From Gammaproteobacteria bacterium (lineage in GTDB: Bacteria; Pseudomonadota; Gammaproteobacteria; Pseudomonadales; Pseudohongiellaceae): DNA of 64,000 nucleotides. Where the stretch lies: the NCBI GenBank assembly GCA_021773355.1, contig JAJFKE010000011.1, positions 62,001 through 126,000 of the forward strand, read 5' to 3'. The translations under genes and the position numbers were made by a program. Under the pieces are notes generated by a model. That model ran no database searches. It saw nothing but the letters and a program-made list of their open reading frames with translations, and was not told the origin of the DNA. Of the stretch, positions 1-10,045 are shown in pieces. Each line of letters starts with the position of its first letter. Position 1 is the first letter of the stretch.

Positions 1-323
1 ATTTTGGGTAATTGAGTCGTTTTACCAGACCCTGTATCACCGGCGACGATTAATACCTGATTACTCCGCAATAGACCTACGATTTCCGCGGCCCGAGAAC
101 TTACCGGCAGCTTATCTGGGTAGTTGAGAGTTGTTGGTATCGAGCTACGTCTGCGAGCACAGGCTTGCTGCGACTTGAGAATCGCTGATTCGAGGACACT
201 TAGAGAAGACTGAAAGCCTTTAGCAGGCTTATGCTGACGCTCTAGCGCAGTGATAGATTTTTTTAGCCGAGGAATATCTGCTAGCTGGCAACTAGTAAGT
301 TTCTGCTTTAGGGAATCTAACAC
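1..323 (-). CDS. hrpA: ATP-dependent RNA helicase HrpA, N-terminal part (truncated by window edge)
   Basis: Minus-strand translation from a GTG start gives ...LADIPRLKKSITALERQ...LPVSSRAAEIVGLLRSNQVLIVAGDTGSGKTTQLPK, with the DEAH helicase Walker A motif. Confidence 0.75.
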   Translation of the reverse strand, partial: MLDSLKQKLTSCQLADIPRLKKSITALERQHKPAKGFQSSLSVLESAILKSQQACARRRSSIPTTLNYPDKLPVSSRAAEIVGLLRSNQVLIVAGDTGSGKTTQLPK

Positions 324-393
324 GGTAATTTTCCACTGATCGGATCAGATCTTAGGTCGAACTCTTATTCTGTAGAAGCAATCCAAGAAAAGT

Positions 394-2025
394 TTATTCT
401 CGTAATTCCCGATGTAGAATCTTGCCTATATTAGACTTCGGAATATCGGAAACCAGTACGAATTCTCGGGGTATTTTATAGGCCGTTAAGCCGTCCTTAC
501 AATGGGCCTTTACAGAATCTATATCTAGGCCTTTTTCTTTAGGAACTATAAATAATTTAATCGTTTCACCCGTTTTTTCGGATGGAACACCAATGGCGGC
601 ACTCTCCATCACCCCAGGGTGTCGGTTAACCCAATCTTCGACTTCATTGGGAAATACATTAAAGCCAGACACGAGAATCATATCCTTCTTTCTATCAACT
701 ATGGATATATAGCCATCGTCATCTATCTGTACATAATCTCCAGTCTTCAACCAACCATCTTTAGTAAGGGCATCGGCTGTCTCCTGCTCTTGTTTCCAGT
801 AGCCCAGCATGACCTGAGGCCCTCTCACCCATAGCTCGCCTCTCTCGCCACTTGCCACTTCATGTCCGTTGTCATCGACCACCTTGGTTTCTGTATCCGG
901 CACCACGGTACCGACGGTGCCGGCTCGAAGCCTGCCGGGGATATTAACTGCCACCACCGGAGAACACTCAGTCAGACCATAACCTTCGTAAACTTCACAG
1001 CCAGTTACTGCTAGCCATTCCTCGCTGACTGAGGATGTCATGGCCATACCGCCAGCTCCACAGAACTTCATTTGGCTGAAATCGATGTTGGCGAAGTCTT
1101 TATGGCGAAGTAACGCCAGATACAAAGTATTAATTCCTACGAAGCCGTTGATCGGCCAGGATTTTAGCAACTTGATTAAGCCCGCAATGTCTCTAGGATT
1201 AGTGACCAATATGTTGTGATTGCCGGCAAACGGCATGGTCAGACAGTGCAGAAGGAAAGCATAACTGTGATAAAGAGGTAATGGGGCAACAATGTTCTCT
1301 ACCTTATCATTAATAACAACCAGGCAGCGGGAACGTAGTTGCATCAAGTTCGCGATCAAATTACGGTGGCTTAACATTGCACCCTTGGCAAAACCGGTTG
1401 TACCGCCGGTATACAAGATTAACGCAAGATCATCATCGCGGCCATTGCCAGGGTATTCAAATTTGGGAGTCGGAGTGTTTACCATCAGCTGAAAATCGAT
1501 TGCGCCGGGCAATGAATACCTTGGCACCATTTTCCTGATGTGCTTGGCGACAGAATTAATAAGCAGACGCTTTAAGGGTTTCTGCAAGTCACCCAACTGT
1601 GTCACGATTACCGTTTCGATATAGGTCTGGTCGATGATCTTTTCTAGCTTGTCGCAAAAACTGGACAAGATGACTATAGCTTTTACACCAGAATCTTTGA
1701 ATTGATGAGCCATTTCCGTAACGGTGTAAAGCGGATTAGTGTTAACTACAACCAATCCCGCTCTTGCAGCTCCATAAAAAACTATGGGGAACTGTAAAAT
1801 ATTCGGTAATTGAATAGCTATCTTGTCACCTGGTTTTAAATCGGTCCGGGAGATTAGGTAATGAGCAAAACGATCACTTAACTCATCGACCTCACGATAT
1901 GTCAAAGTGCATCCGAAACAGGTAAACGCAGGCAACTCTGCATGTTCTGTACAGAAATGCTTAATTAACTGAGGCAGGCTTGAAAATTCTTCGGGACGCA
2001 GGTCTTCTGCTAATTGCTCAATCAT
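394..2025 (-). CDS. fadD: Long-chain fatty acid-CoA ligase (AMP-binding)
   Basis: 543 aa; AMP-binding motif LILYTGGTTGFAKGAMLSHRN, YGLTECSPV, GWLKTGDYVQIDDDGYISIVDRKKDMILVSGFNVFPNEVE. Confidence 0.9.
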   Translation of the reverse strand: MIEQLAEDLRPEEFSSLPQLIKHFCTEHAELPAFTCFGCTLTYREVDELSDRFAHYLISRTDLKPGDKIAIQLPNILQFPIVFYGAARAGLVVVNTNPLYTVTEMAHQFKDSGVKAIVILSSFCDKLEKIIDQTYIETVIVTQLGDLQKPLKRLLINSVAKHIRKMVPRYSLPGAIDFQLMVNTPTPKFEYPGNGRDDDLALILYTGGTTGFAKGAMLSHRNLIANLMQLRSRCLVVINDKVENIVAPLPLYHSYAFLLHCLTMPFAGNHNILVTNPRDIAGLIKLLKSWPINGFVGINTLYLALLRHKDFANIDFSQMKFCGAGGMAMTSSVSEEWLAVTGCEVYEGYGLTECSPVVAVNIPGRLRAGTVGTVVPDTETKVVDDNGHEVASGERGELWVRGPQVMLGYWKQEQETADALTKDGWLKTGDYVQIDDDGYISIVDRKKDMILVSGFNVFPNEVEDWVNRHPGVMESAAIGVPSEKTGETIKLFIVPKEKGLDIDSVKAHCKDGLTAYKIPREFVLVSDIPKSNIGKILHRELRE

Positions 2026-2031
2026 ATAGGC

Positions 2032-3210
2032 TTACTTTGTTAGCAGGGTCATGGCTTGTTCCAGACCTTTTACAGACAAGGGGTACATTCGATTATCTAG
2101 AAGCTCTCTTACGATTTCAATGGAGTAGCTGTGCTCCCAAAAATCTTTCGGAGTAGGATTAATCCAAACCATGTGATCATATACTTCAGCCAAACGCTTT
2201 ATCCAGATTGCCCCTGGCTCTTCGTTATAATGCTCAATGCTGCCGCCCACATGAGTTACTTCGTAAGGCGCCATGGTTGCATCGCCGACAAAGATCACCT
2301 TATAGTCCTTGGAATACTTATTAAGTATTTCAAATGTTGAAGTGGTTTCAGCATGACGCCTATGGCTCTTGGTCCATACCGACTCGTAAATAAAATTATG
2401 AAAGTAATAGTACTTAAGATGCTTAAATTCAGATCTTGCCGCTGAGAACAATTCCTCACAGAGCTTCACATGAGGATCCATAGATCCTCCTACATCGAAA
2501 AATATTAATACTTTCACGGAATTGTGCCGCTCCGGCACCATTTTTATGTCTAACAAACCTGCATTCCTCGCCGTTGAGGAAATGGTGTCATTTATATCTA
2601 ATTCATCTTCAGCGCCGGTTCTTGCAAACTTCCTTAGGCGACGCAGTGCCATCTTGATATTTCTGGTACCTATCTCAACCGAGTCATCCAAGTCTCTATA
2701 ATTACGTCTGTCCCAAACTTTCACGGCACTCTGATTGCGGCCCTCTTGTTGACCGACTCGAATTCCTTCGGGGTTATAACCGTACGCTCCAAATGGAGAT
2801 GTGCCCCCGGTGCCAATCCATTTATTACCACCCTGATGTCTTTTCTGCTGCTCTTCCATGCGTTTTCGAAATTCTTCCATGAGTTTTTCTAAACCGCCAA
2901 GCGCTTCTATCTTCGCTTTTTCCTCATCGCTAAGCATCGACTCCATCTGCTTGCGCAGCCAATCCTCTGGAATTTGATACAGTGAAGGGTCGTTTATCAC
3001 ATCGACGTTTTCAAAGTATTTGCCGAACGCTATATCAAACTTGTCGAAGTTCTTCTCATCTTTCACGAAACACATACGAGACAAGTGATAGAAATCTTCG
3101 ACGCTGGCGAAGATAACATTCTGCTTTAGGCATTCAAGCAGCGAGAACAACTCGGTAAAGGAGACAGGCAACCGCTCTTCCTTGAGGGTCATGAAAAAAT
3201 TGATCAGCAT
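2032..3210 (-). CDS. VWA domain-containing (CoxE-like) protein
   Basis: 392 aa; KVLIFFDVGGSMDPHVKLCEELFSAA MIDAS-like motif; overlaps upstream MoxR gene. Confidence 0.8.
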   Translation of the reverse strand: MLINFFMTLKEERLPVSFTELFSLLECLKQNVIFASVEDFYHLSRMCFVKDEKNFDKFDIAFGKYFENVDVINDPSLYQIPEDWLRKQMESMLSDEEKAKIEALGGLEKLMEEFRKRMEEQQKRHQGGNKWIGTGGTSPFGAYGYNPEGIRVGQQEGRNQSAVKVWDRRNYRDLDDSVEIGTRNIKMALRRLRKFARTGAEDELDINDTISSTARNAGLLDIKMVPERHNSVKVLIFFDVGGSMDPHVKLCEELFSAARSEFKHLKYYYFHNFIYESVWTKSHRRHAETTSTFEILNKYSKDYKVIFVGDATMAPYEVTHVGGSIEHYNEEPGAIWIKRLAEVYDHMVWINPTPKDFWEHSYSIEIVRELLDNRMYPLSVKGLEQAMTLLTK

Positions 3211-4055
3211 TAGCTCTTGGCTCTATGCATAAACGCCAACTTCTCCAGCAAATGAACATCCTGCTCGTTTTTCAGCAGTGCTCCATAAAGTGGCGGAATA
3301 GCATTTTTGGCACTATGATTCTTTAGTACCTCTTCCGGTATGTCGTCGGCCATCAGTAACTTCAGCCAATCTATTAGTTCAGACGTGGAAGGCTTCTTCT
3401 TCAGGCCGGGAATTTTTCGTACATCGAAGAAAACATCCATGGCTTGCGTCAGTAACTGTTTCTTGATGTCCGGATAGTGCACATCGACGATTTTTTCCAT
3501 CGTCAGAGTATCTGGAAATTCGATGTAGTGAAAAAAGCAGCGACGCAAGAATGCATCGGGTAGCTCTTTCTCATTGTTACTGGTTATGATTACTATTGGT
3601 CGGGTTTCTGCTTTTATTAATTTCTTTGTCTCATAGACAAAGAATTCCATCTTGTCTAACTCGAGAAGCAAGTCATTGGGAAATTCAATATCTGCTTTGT
3701 CAATTTCATCAATCAGCAGTACTGATTTTTGATCTGACTCGAATGACTCCCAAATTTTCCCCTTAATTATGTAGTTTGATATATCGTGAACTTTATCATC
3801 GCCCAGCTGAGAATCTCGTAAGCGCGATACAGCGTCATATTCGTACAGGCCCTGTTGCGCCTTCGTGCTAGATTTTATATGCCATTGAATTAGTGGCAAT
3901 TCCAGGGACTTGGCGATTTGCTCTGCTAACATGGTCTTGCCTGTGCCCGGCTCTCCCTTAATTAACAAGGGCTTTTGTAATGCAATCGCTGCATTAACAG
4001 CCATTTGTAGCTCATTGGTTGCCACATATTCTTCGGTACCGGTAAAATTCATCAA
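3210..4055 (-). CDS. MoxR family AAA+ ATPase
   Basis: Walker A GEPGTGKTMLAEQIAKSL, Walker B SVLLIDEIDKAD, paired with VWA gene. Confidence 0.88.
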   Translation of the reverse strand: MMNFTGTEEYVATNELQMAVNAAIALQKPLLIKGEPGTGKTMLAEQIAKSLELPLIQWHIKSSTKAQQGLYEYDAVSRLRDSQLGDDKVHDISNYIIKGKIWESFESDQKSVLLIDEIDKADIEFPNDLLLELDKMEFFVYETKKLIKAETRPIVIITSNNEKELPDAFLRRCFFHYIEFPDTLTMEKIVDVHYPDIKKQLLTQAMDVFFDVRKIPGLKKKPSTSELIDWLKLLMADDIPEEVLKNHSAKNAIPPLYGALLKNEQDVHLLEKLAFMHRAKS

Positions 4056-4230
4056 TCTATTCCACTGCGTATTTTGGGTGCGCGTATTGTAAACATCAGG
4101 CTTTAATTAATACAGAAAAACCAAGCTCCAGCCCCGTATCGCTTTACTACGTTGAATACATGGGAATAGTTTAACTTGGCTATACTGGGTGCAGCATAGT
4201 CTGCCTTGCCAATGAATTAACTGATATTGC

Positions 4231-4905
4231 CTATACTCTTATTTCAATAAGTTTCCTGCCTCTTTCCGTTATGTACCAACGCACTCCTTTCCTACCGCCA
4301 ATTCGACCTGCCAGTGATTTAAGCGTGAGAAAACCCAAAGTCTTCACCATGGTCGATTCATCAGTATCCGCTTCTCGGCATAGCCCCTGCAGGGAACGGT
4401 AGATAAATCTCCCACAGCCCAGAGTCTTAAGCACTTTGGAAGAGGTAGTATCGAGCTCATTTGGATCAGGGTCATTGCCCATCGACATTTCCGTCAGATT
4501 GTCGTCCTCTGTTTCGGTATCGATCAGAGGCAGCAATTCCTCTTGTAATTGCTTGAGTTGATATTGCAGCATATCGACCTTAGTGCTTGTGACTCTGGTC
4601 TCTGATAAAACACTGTCTGATACATTGGCGAGAAAAAAACGTGGAGAGATGGCTATCGCAAGGCAAATAGCGACGTAATTCAACAAATTTGCCGGGCTAC
4701 CTTCGCTGTCCACTATCAAGGTACTGCCAAACACTGAGAGAACGAAAGGCACTAAAAATGTCATCAGCACACCGAGCATTATGCAGCGCGCAAGCAGCCC
4801 AGTATCGGATGTATGACGAGTTGAAAGGGTGAAATAGTTAATAACACCACCAGCTGCGCCTACTAAAAGCATGGTGAAAACCAGGGAAACAAAATGACCA
4901 GTCAT
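4231..4905 (-). CDS. Membrane protein with three N-terminal TM helices, coiled coil and C-terminal winged-helix-like region (possible YEATS-associated three-TM protein)
   Basis: 224 aa; three hydrophobic segments, central Q/E-rich helix, C-terminal TLGFLTLKSLAGRIGGRKGVRWYITERGRKLIEI. Confidence 0.5.
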   Translation of the reverse strand: MTGHFVSLVFTMLLVGAAGGVINYFTLSTRHTSDTGLLARCIMLGVLMTFLVPFVLSVFGSTLIVDSEGSPANLLNYVAICLAIAISPRFFLANVSDSVLSETRVTSTKVDMLQYQLKQLQEELLPLIDTETEDDNLTEMSMGNDPDPNELDTTSSKVLKTLGCGRFIYRSLQGLCREADTDESTMVKTLGFLTLKSLAGRIGGRKGVRWYITERGRKLIEIRV

Positions 4906-5052
4906 GGTAAACCTCTTCTTGCTAAGCTATTGTTTTAAATTAGTAAATTTAGTTAATACGGGTATCGGGAGGCAAATTCAAACAGAAAATCGAGCCTGGG
5001 GGAAGTCAAACCGTACGGGCCTTCGATAGAACACTTTATTTATCATCTATAA

Positions 5053-5406
5053 CTATTTGTTTTTATTTACAATAGTATTTCTTCTTTTCTTCAATAATGA
5101 CAGCAGCCCAGCTACTAATAAGGCGAACAACAGAGCCAGTATCAAGGGCACAAAGCTCCTGAAAGCCTCATCCACGCCCAGCGTAATTGCGTCCAGAGTC
5201 GCCACCATGAGAGCCGGAGCCATAAAACTGTCTTGTGGACTGCTATACCAGGGGGTAAATATCAGCGCTGCGGCTGCAGCACGCAGGCTGTACGAGGACC
5301 AAATCGCTTTCTGGAATTTTGTGAGCTTCCAGAATAGGCCAAAAAATACGCATGCAGCTACCAGGTAGAGGCTCCAGAATAGCCAATAGTTTGCAATCGA
5401 CTCCAT
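5053..5406 (-). CDS. Conserved small membrane protein of unknown function
   Basis: 117 aa, about three TM helices, translationally coupled to the YcgN-like gene. Confidence 0.6.
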   Translation of the reverse strand: MESIANYWLFWSLYLVAACVFFGLFWKLTKFQKAIWSSYSLRAAAAALIFTPWYSSPQDSFMAPALMVATLDAITLGVDEAFRSFVPLILALLFALLVAGLLSLLKKRRNTIVNKNK

Positions 5407-5873
5407 TAGGCGCTAACCCACCGAATTACGTGTTCCTCAAAGCCTTCGGGGTGAACATATTCCTCGGAAATCACCCTGCCGCTAATGGCTAAGCCAGCGA
5501 CCAACATGGCGTCCCGCGAACCTGCTAGGAGGGGATGCCAATCGAACAGAGGCTTATTCTCAAAACGAAGGCGATAGGCGCAAGTGTCGGGCATCCAACT
5601 TGCGGACTCTAAGTCCATGTTCTTTACATTCAGGCAATCAGATACCAGTTCCGCTCTCTCTCGATAACAACCACAACTGCTATTTTCCTGTTCAAAATAT
5701 CGACATACGACACGGGTATAAATTATTGCATTACTATCTGTATCGCTGAATTTTTTTAGACAGCAGCGGCCGCAACCGTCACAGAGCTTTTCCCATTCCT
5801 CGGCGTTCAACTCCGACAAAGGTTTTTCCCAAAACCTCTCCCTTAACAAACCTTGCGAATCGGCTACGCTCAT
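5406..5873 (-). CDS. YcgN family cysteine cluster protein
   Basis: CDGCGRCCLKKF cysteine cluster; overlaps rnd. Confidence 0.85.
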   Translation of the reverse strand: MSVADSQGLLRERFWEKPLSELNAEEWEKLCDGCGRCCLKKFSDTDSNAIIYTRVVCRYFEQENSSCGCYRERAELVSDCLNVKNMDLESASWMPDTCAYRLRFENKPLFDWHPLLAGSRDAMLVAGLAISGRVISEEYVHPEGFEEHVIRWVSA

Positions 5874-7060
5874 TGCGATGTGACTGAGTTAGTTCCATTC
5901 ATGATAACGGTGAGTTCCGGCTCTAGTATTTTTCGTCTCCAACCAGAAAGTTCACCACCCCACTGAATTTCGCCACTACGATCAAAACTTCGAATTAATT
6001 CCAACAAATACTTCTTTCTACCCAATAATTCCGGAGAGATTTCCAATTCATCTGCTTTCTCATTTGCAATCTGTTGGCAGAGCTTCAGCTTCTTTCTAAG
6101 TGGAGCACTTAACGGTTTGTTAAGCAATTCAGGATCAACTTCCTGCAAATTGGATTCAGCAGATAACAATGTCAATATCTCACTACCATTACGCGATAGA
6201 AAGCGGCGGTCGACCCCTTCCGCATTAAATATAACATCGAGGGAAAGCGTCTCATTGCGTAGGTGAATTGCAATAACATTGCACAAATTCATCAAGTCGC
6301 CGTCCTTAACGATCCAGCTTCTTGGCTTGTTACGCTCTCTGGCCTTTTGCTCTCGCCAATAGCAAAGAACTTGCAAGGCTTGTAAGCCCTCCGCATCGAG
6401 GCGCCAAGCATTACTAATTCCAACATAGAAAGATTCCCACAGGGATTCATCCTCAATCTTTTGTGCTGAGCGCAACTGTTGATCACACTCTGCTCGCAGC
6501 CAATCAGTTATTCCTCTCTGCTGAAGTTGGCGATTCAGCAAATCTCGGATCTGAAGCAAATAGCGCACATCGGTCGCGGCGTACAGAATTTGTTTCTCAG
6601 ACAACGGTCTCTTGATCCAGTCAGACCTCGTTTCATCTTTTGCCACTTCGATTCCCAAGAGGTTTTCAACCAGGGCTTGATAACTAATGCTAAATCCAAT
6701 GCCCAAAAAAGCAGCGGCCAGCTGTGTATCAAAAATGGATGCAGGAACACAGCCTAAAAATGTTTGCAGAAGATTTAGATCTTCACTACAGGAGTGCATT
6801 ACCAGAGTGCACTGTGGATTCCCTAACAGTTCAGAAAGCCCCGACCAATCATCGATCAACAATGGGTCAATTATATGACAGCTATTCCTATCGGCAATTT
6901 GCAATAAACCCACGCGCGCATAGAAAGTATTCGTTCGTTCGAATTCGGTATCGATGGCAAGGAAACTCTCTTTTTGCCATTGACGACAAAGTAAATTCAA
7001 TGTCGCCGAGTCACTTATGTACTCAATAGGCATGCCGTCGCTGAATCTATTTGTACTCAA
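5870..7060 (-). CDS. rnd: Ribonuclease D
   Basis: DEDD exonuclease [25 protein letters not shown] plus HRDC-like region. Confidence 0.9.
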   Translation of the reverse strand: MSTNRFSDGMPIEYISDSATLNLLCRQWQKESFLAIDTEFERTNTFYARVGLLQIADRNSCHIIDPLLIDDWSGLSELLGNPQCTLVMHSCSEDLNLLQTFLGCVPASIFDTQLAAAFLGIGFSISYQALVENLLGIEVAKDETRSDWIKRPLSEKQILYAATDVRYLLQIRDLLNRQLQQRGITDWLRAECDQQLRSAQKIEDESLWESFYVGISNAWRLDAEGLQALQVLCYWREQKARERNKPRSWIVKDGDLMNLCNVIAIHLRNETLSLDVIFNAEGVDRRFLSRNGSEILTLLSAESNLQEVDPELLNKPLSAPLRKKLKLCQQIANEKADELEISPELLGRKKYLLELIRSFDRSGEIQWGGELSGWRRKILEPELTVIMNGTNSVTSQ

Positions 7061-7662
7061 GATCTATCCATGGACTTTCGTCCTGCGAAGGCGTGGGTGA
7101 GCGTGCTACCATCAACGTATTCCAGTTCACCGCCGACCGGGACTCCGTGCGCTATGCGCGAAACAATCGCCTTCGATGACTTCAGTTGTTCCGCAATATA
7201 ATAGGCCGTCGCATCTCCCTCTACATTGGGATTGCAGGCTATTATCACCTCCTCTATATTATTTTTTTCTACCTTCTCGAGTAATTGATTAATACCCAGC
7301 TGCTCTGGTCCAATCCCATCTATTGGGGACAGATGCCCCATTAATACAAAATAGACGCCTCGAAACGATCCCGATTGCTCTATTGCAAAAATATCGGCAG
7401 GAGATTCCACTACGCAACAAATATCGTGGTTACGAGACCTGCTTGCGCATATTCGGCAGGTTTCTTCCTCGGTGAGGGTGCGGCATTGAGAACAATTTCC
7501 AACCTCCTTCAGTGCAACAGCAAGAGATTCACTTAGCTTGTGACCTCCGGACCTATTCCTCTCCAATAGGTGCAAGGTCATGCGTTGCGCTGACTTGGGT
7601 CCTACTCCGGGAAGGCAGCGGAAAGCCTCAATGAGCTGATCGATTAATGGGCTTGAATTCAC
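7057..7662 (-). CDS. recR: Recombination protein RecR
   Basis: [17 protein letters not shown]; zinc-finger C-x2-C...C-x2-C; Toprim [38 protein letters not shown]. Confidence 0.95.
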   Translation of the reverse strand: MNSSPLIDQLIEAFRCLPGVGPKSAQRMTLHLLERNRSGGHKLSESLAVALKEVGNCSQCRTLTEEETCRICASRSRNHDICCVVESPADIFAIEQSGSFRGVYFVLMGHLSPIDGIGPEQLGINQLLEKVEKNNIEEVIIACNPNVEGDATAYYIAEQLKSSKAIVSRIAHGVPVGGELEYVDGSTLTHAFAGRKSMDRS

Positions 7663-7670
7663 TATTAGTC

Positions 7671-8003
7671 CTAAAAGGGGAACTTAAAGCCGTCCGGCAT
7701 TTTCATACCGCCAGCCATACCGCCAATGGCGTCTCTATTTTTTTCTTCGATCTTCCGAACCGCGTCGTTTACCGCCGCTGCAAGCAAATCTTCAATTACC
7801 GCTTTCTCTTCACTCAGCAAGCTGTCGTCTAAACTAATATTTATTACATCGTGTTTACCGTTCATGGTAACTCGGACCAGACCAGCCCCAGACTCACCTT
7901 CGGTATGTGTTTTTAATAGCTCTTCCTGAGTTTTTTGAAACTGCTCTTGCATCAGCTTCGCTTGTTTCATGATTTCGTTTAGATCGGTCATGCTATTTGT
8001 CAA
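7671..8003 (-). CDS. YbaB/EbfC family nucleoid-associated protein
   Basis: [18 protein letters not shown]...[21 protein letters not shown]; located between dnaX and recR. Confidence 0.93.
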   Translation of the reverse strand: MTNSMTDLNEIMKQAKLMQEQFQKTQEELLKTHTEGESGAGLVRVTMNGKHDVINISLDDSLLSEEKAVIEDLLAAAVNDAVRKIEEKNRDAIGGMAGGMKMPDGFKFPF

Positions 8004-9763
8004 TCCTTGGTTGGCGCAATTGATTCTTTTGCTAGAGTGCCGGAAAAATGCTTAAGTAATTCCTGAACATTTTTATCTTGTTCGAATTCGTTAACCATCT
8101 CTGTATGTCGTTCTTCCTTTAGCCTTTGACTTAATAAGGCTGGGGTTTCATTCTTTGTCTCGCCTATTTCTATGTGAGCCGTCAGCGCGGTACCGAAGAA
8201 ATCGCTGATAGCCTGAGATATTTTAGGCAGCAACTCTGCGCTATACACTGCACTCTGAGAATGGTCGAGGATAAAATATATATTCTGCGAATCGGCCTTA
8301 AGAAAATCTGAATTAGCCATAACATTGGCAGCAATTCCACTTATTGTTAGCTGCGGAAAGATGTTGAGCCAGCTTGCTCGATCAACAGAGGTGATATTAA
8401 TTGAATCCGAAGAAACTAACTTCTTCTCCTCATCCAGTGGGTCTATAGCTATCTGTTCGAGTTCTTCTGGCTGCCTCGCTGCGCGGTTTTCTTTGACCAC
8501 CGGACCTTGTGAAAGCTCTACTGCTGTCTTGGAAACGGGTGAGGTTTCTGTGCTGCTTTCAAGCTGCTCAATGTCGGTATCTAGGTTACTCTTTTTTTTT
8601 TCATCTTCAGGGCTTACCGTAGTCGTTTCTTCAAAATCTTCAACCTGGGTATCAACTTCGGGATCGATTGGCTCAACATAGCCTGGAGAAAAAACCAGCA
8701 TACGAATTAAAAGCATTTCGAAAGCGGTTCGTATCTCGGCCGATAGGCGTAGATCCTCTCTGCCTTTTAACCCCATCTGATAGTATAACTGTACATCTTC
8801 TGCGCTTAACAGTGAGGCAAGTTCTAGAATCTCGGCCATGTCGCCATAGCTATTATCTACAGCCTTCGGCTCAATCTGGGCTAGGGCGATTCTATGCAGA
8901 GCAGACAGCAAGCTATCGAGTGTGTGCCCATAGTCCGGAGTCTGCTCAGATATGTCGCGAATCAGATCAAGAATTACAGCTACAGATCTGGACGACATCC
9001 CTTTTAATAATTCATAAACCTGTTTTTGTGGAGGAATTCCCAACATCTCAATTACACCGCTGGCCACAACACTCCCTTCGCAATAGGAAATTGCCTGATC
9101 GACCAATGTGAGCGCATCGCGCATACTCCCCCCGGCGGCTGCAGCGATTTGCCAAAGTGCCTCCTGTTCGAATTTGATCTGTTCCTTCTGCAATACTGAT
9201 TGCAGATATTCTGTGATTAGCTGCGGACTCAGATTCTTCAAATTGAATTGCAGACATCTGGACAAAATCGTAATGGGCAGCTTTTGCGGATCGGTAGTGG
9301 CGAAAAGAAATTTCACGTGGGGTGGAGGTTCTTCCAGGGTCTTTAGCAGAGCATTGAAACTGTGGTTGGATAACATATGTACTTCGTCAATCAGATATAC
9401 CTTGAAGCGCCCTCTGGATGGTGCATATTGAACGTTGTCTAGTAACTCCCGAGTATCTTCGACTTTGGTACGTGATGCCGCGTCAACCTCAATTAAGTCG
9501 ATAAATCTACCTTCATTAATCTCCCTGCAGGAATCACAACTCTCACAGGGTACAGAGCTAATCCCCTCCTCGCAGTTAAGGCACTTTGCCAGTATCCGAG
9601 CCAAGGTCGTCTTTCCTACACCTCGTGTGCCAGTAAATAAATAGGCGTGGTGCAGTCGCTGATTATCCAGCGCATTAATGAGGGATTTGAGAACATGAGC
9701 TTGGCCCGCTACTTGAGAGAAATTACTGGGCCGCCACTTTCTGGCTAATACTTGATAGCTCAT
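8000..9763 (-). CDS. dnaX: DNA polymerase III subunits tau/gamma
   Basis: MSYQVLARKWRPSNFSQVAGQAHVLKSLINALDNQRLHHAYLFTGTRGVGKTTLARILAKCLNC; A10 tract in coding strand. Confidence 0.96.
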   Translation of the reverse strand: MSYQVLARKWRPSNFSQVAGQAHVLKSLINALDNQRLHHAYLFTGTRGVGKTTLARILAKCLNCEEGISSVPCESCDSCREINEGRFIDLIEVDAASRTKVEDTRELLDNVQYAPSRGRFKVYLIDEVHMLSNHSFNALLKTLEEPPPHVKFLFATTDPQKLPITILSRCLQFNLKNLSPQLITEYLQSVLQKEQIKFEQEALWQIAAAAGGSMRDALTLVDQAISYCEGSVVASGVIEMLGIPPQKQVYELLKGMSSRSVAVILDLIRDISEQTPDYGHTLDSLLSALHRIALAQIEPKAVDNSYGDMAEILELASLLSAEDVQLYYQMGLKGREDLRLSAEIRTAFEMLLIRMLVFSPGYVEPIDPEVDTQVEDFEETTTVSPEDEKKKSNLDTDIEQLESSTETSPVSKTAVELSQGPVVKENRAARQPEELEQIAIDPLDEEKKLVSSDSINITSVDRASWLNIFPQLTISGIAANVMANSDFLKADSQNIYFILDHSQSAVYSAELLPKISQAISDFFGTALTAHIEIGETKNETPALLSQRLKEERHTEMVNEFEQDKNVQELLKHFSGTLAKESIAPTKD

Positions 9764-9845
9764 TGGTTTATTTCGTCGACAAACTGCAAAGTAAGAATTT
9801 TCTTGTTAGAGATATCTGATTTCGTGGAGATTCGAATGGAGGCAG

Positions 9846-9947
9846 CTCTTGCCAGCCACACCACGGCACATGAGTCAGCTACTACCGTTGCTCCCTTCCG
9901 GGCCTGGCGGGGTTTATAACCTATCATTGCGCGGGGACCGACAAGAG
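9846..9947 (-). ncRNA. ffs: Bacterial signal recognition particle small RNA (4.5S RNA)
   Basis: Minus strand ...CCCGCCAGGCCCGGAAGGGAGCAACGGTAGTAGCTG... is the conserved SRP domain IV core; complementary ends CTCTTGTC/GGCAAGAG. Ends approximate. Confidence 0.92.
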
Positions 9948-10045
9948 TTACCAGAGGGCATAATAACATAGACAGAGCCCGAAACAGCGCCAGATTATCA
10001 GAAATTCTGACCTGTTTATCAAAAATCCAACGCTGCGGATGCCAG

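Noticed and set aside
3210-4055. MoxR-VWA pair as a ternary conflict/defence system
   Set aside because: No third effector or sensor gene accompanies it; the pair next to fadD looks like the widespread conserved chaperone-type arrangement
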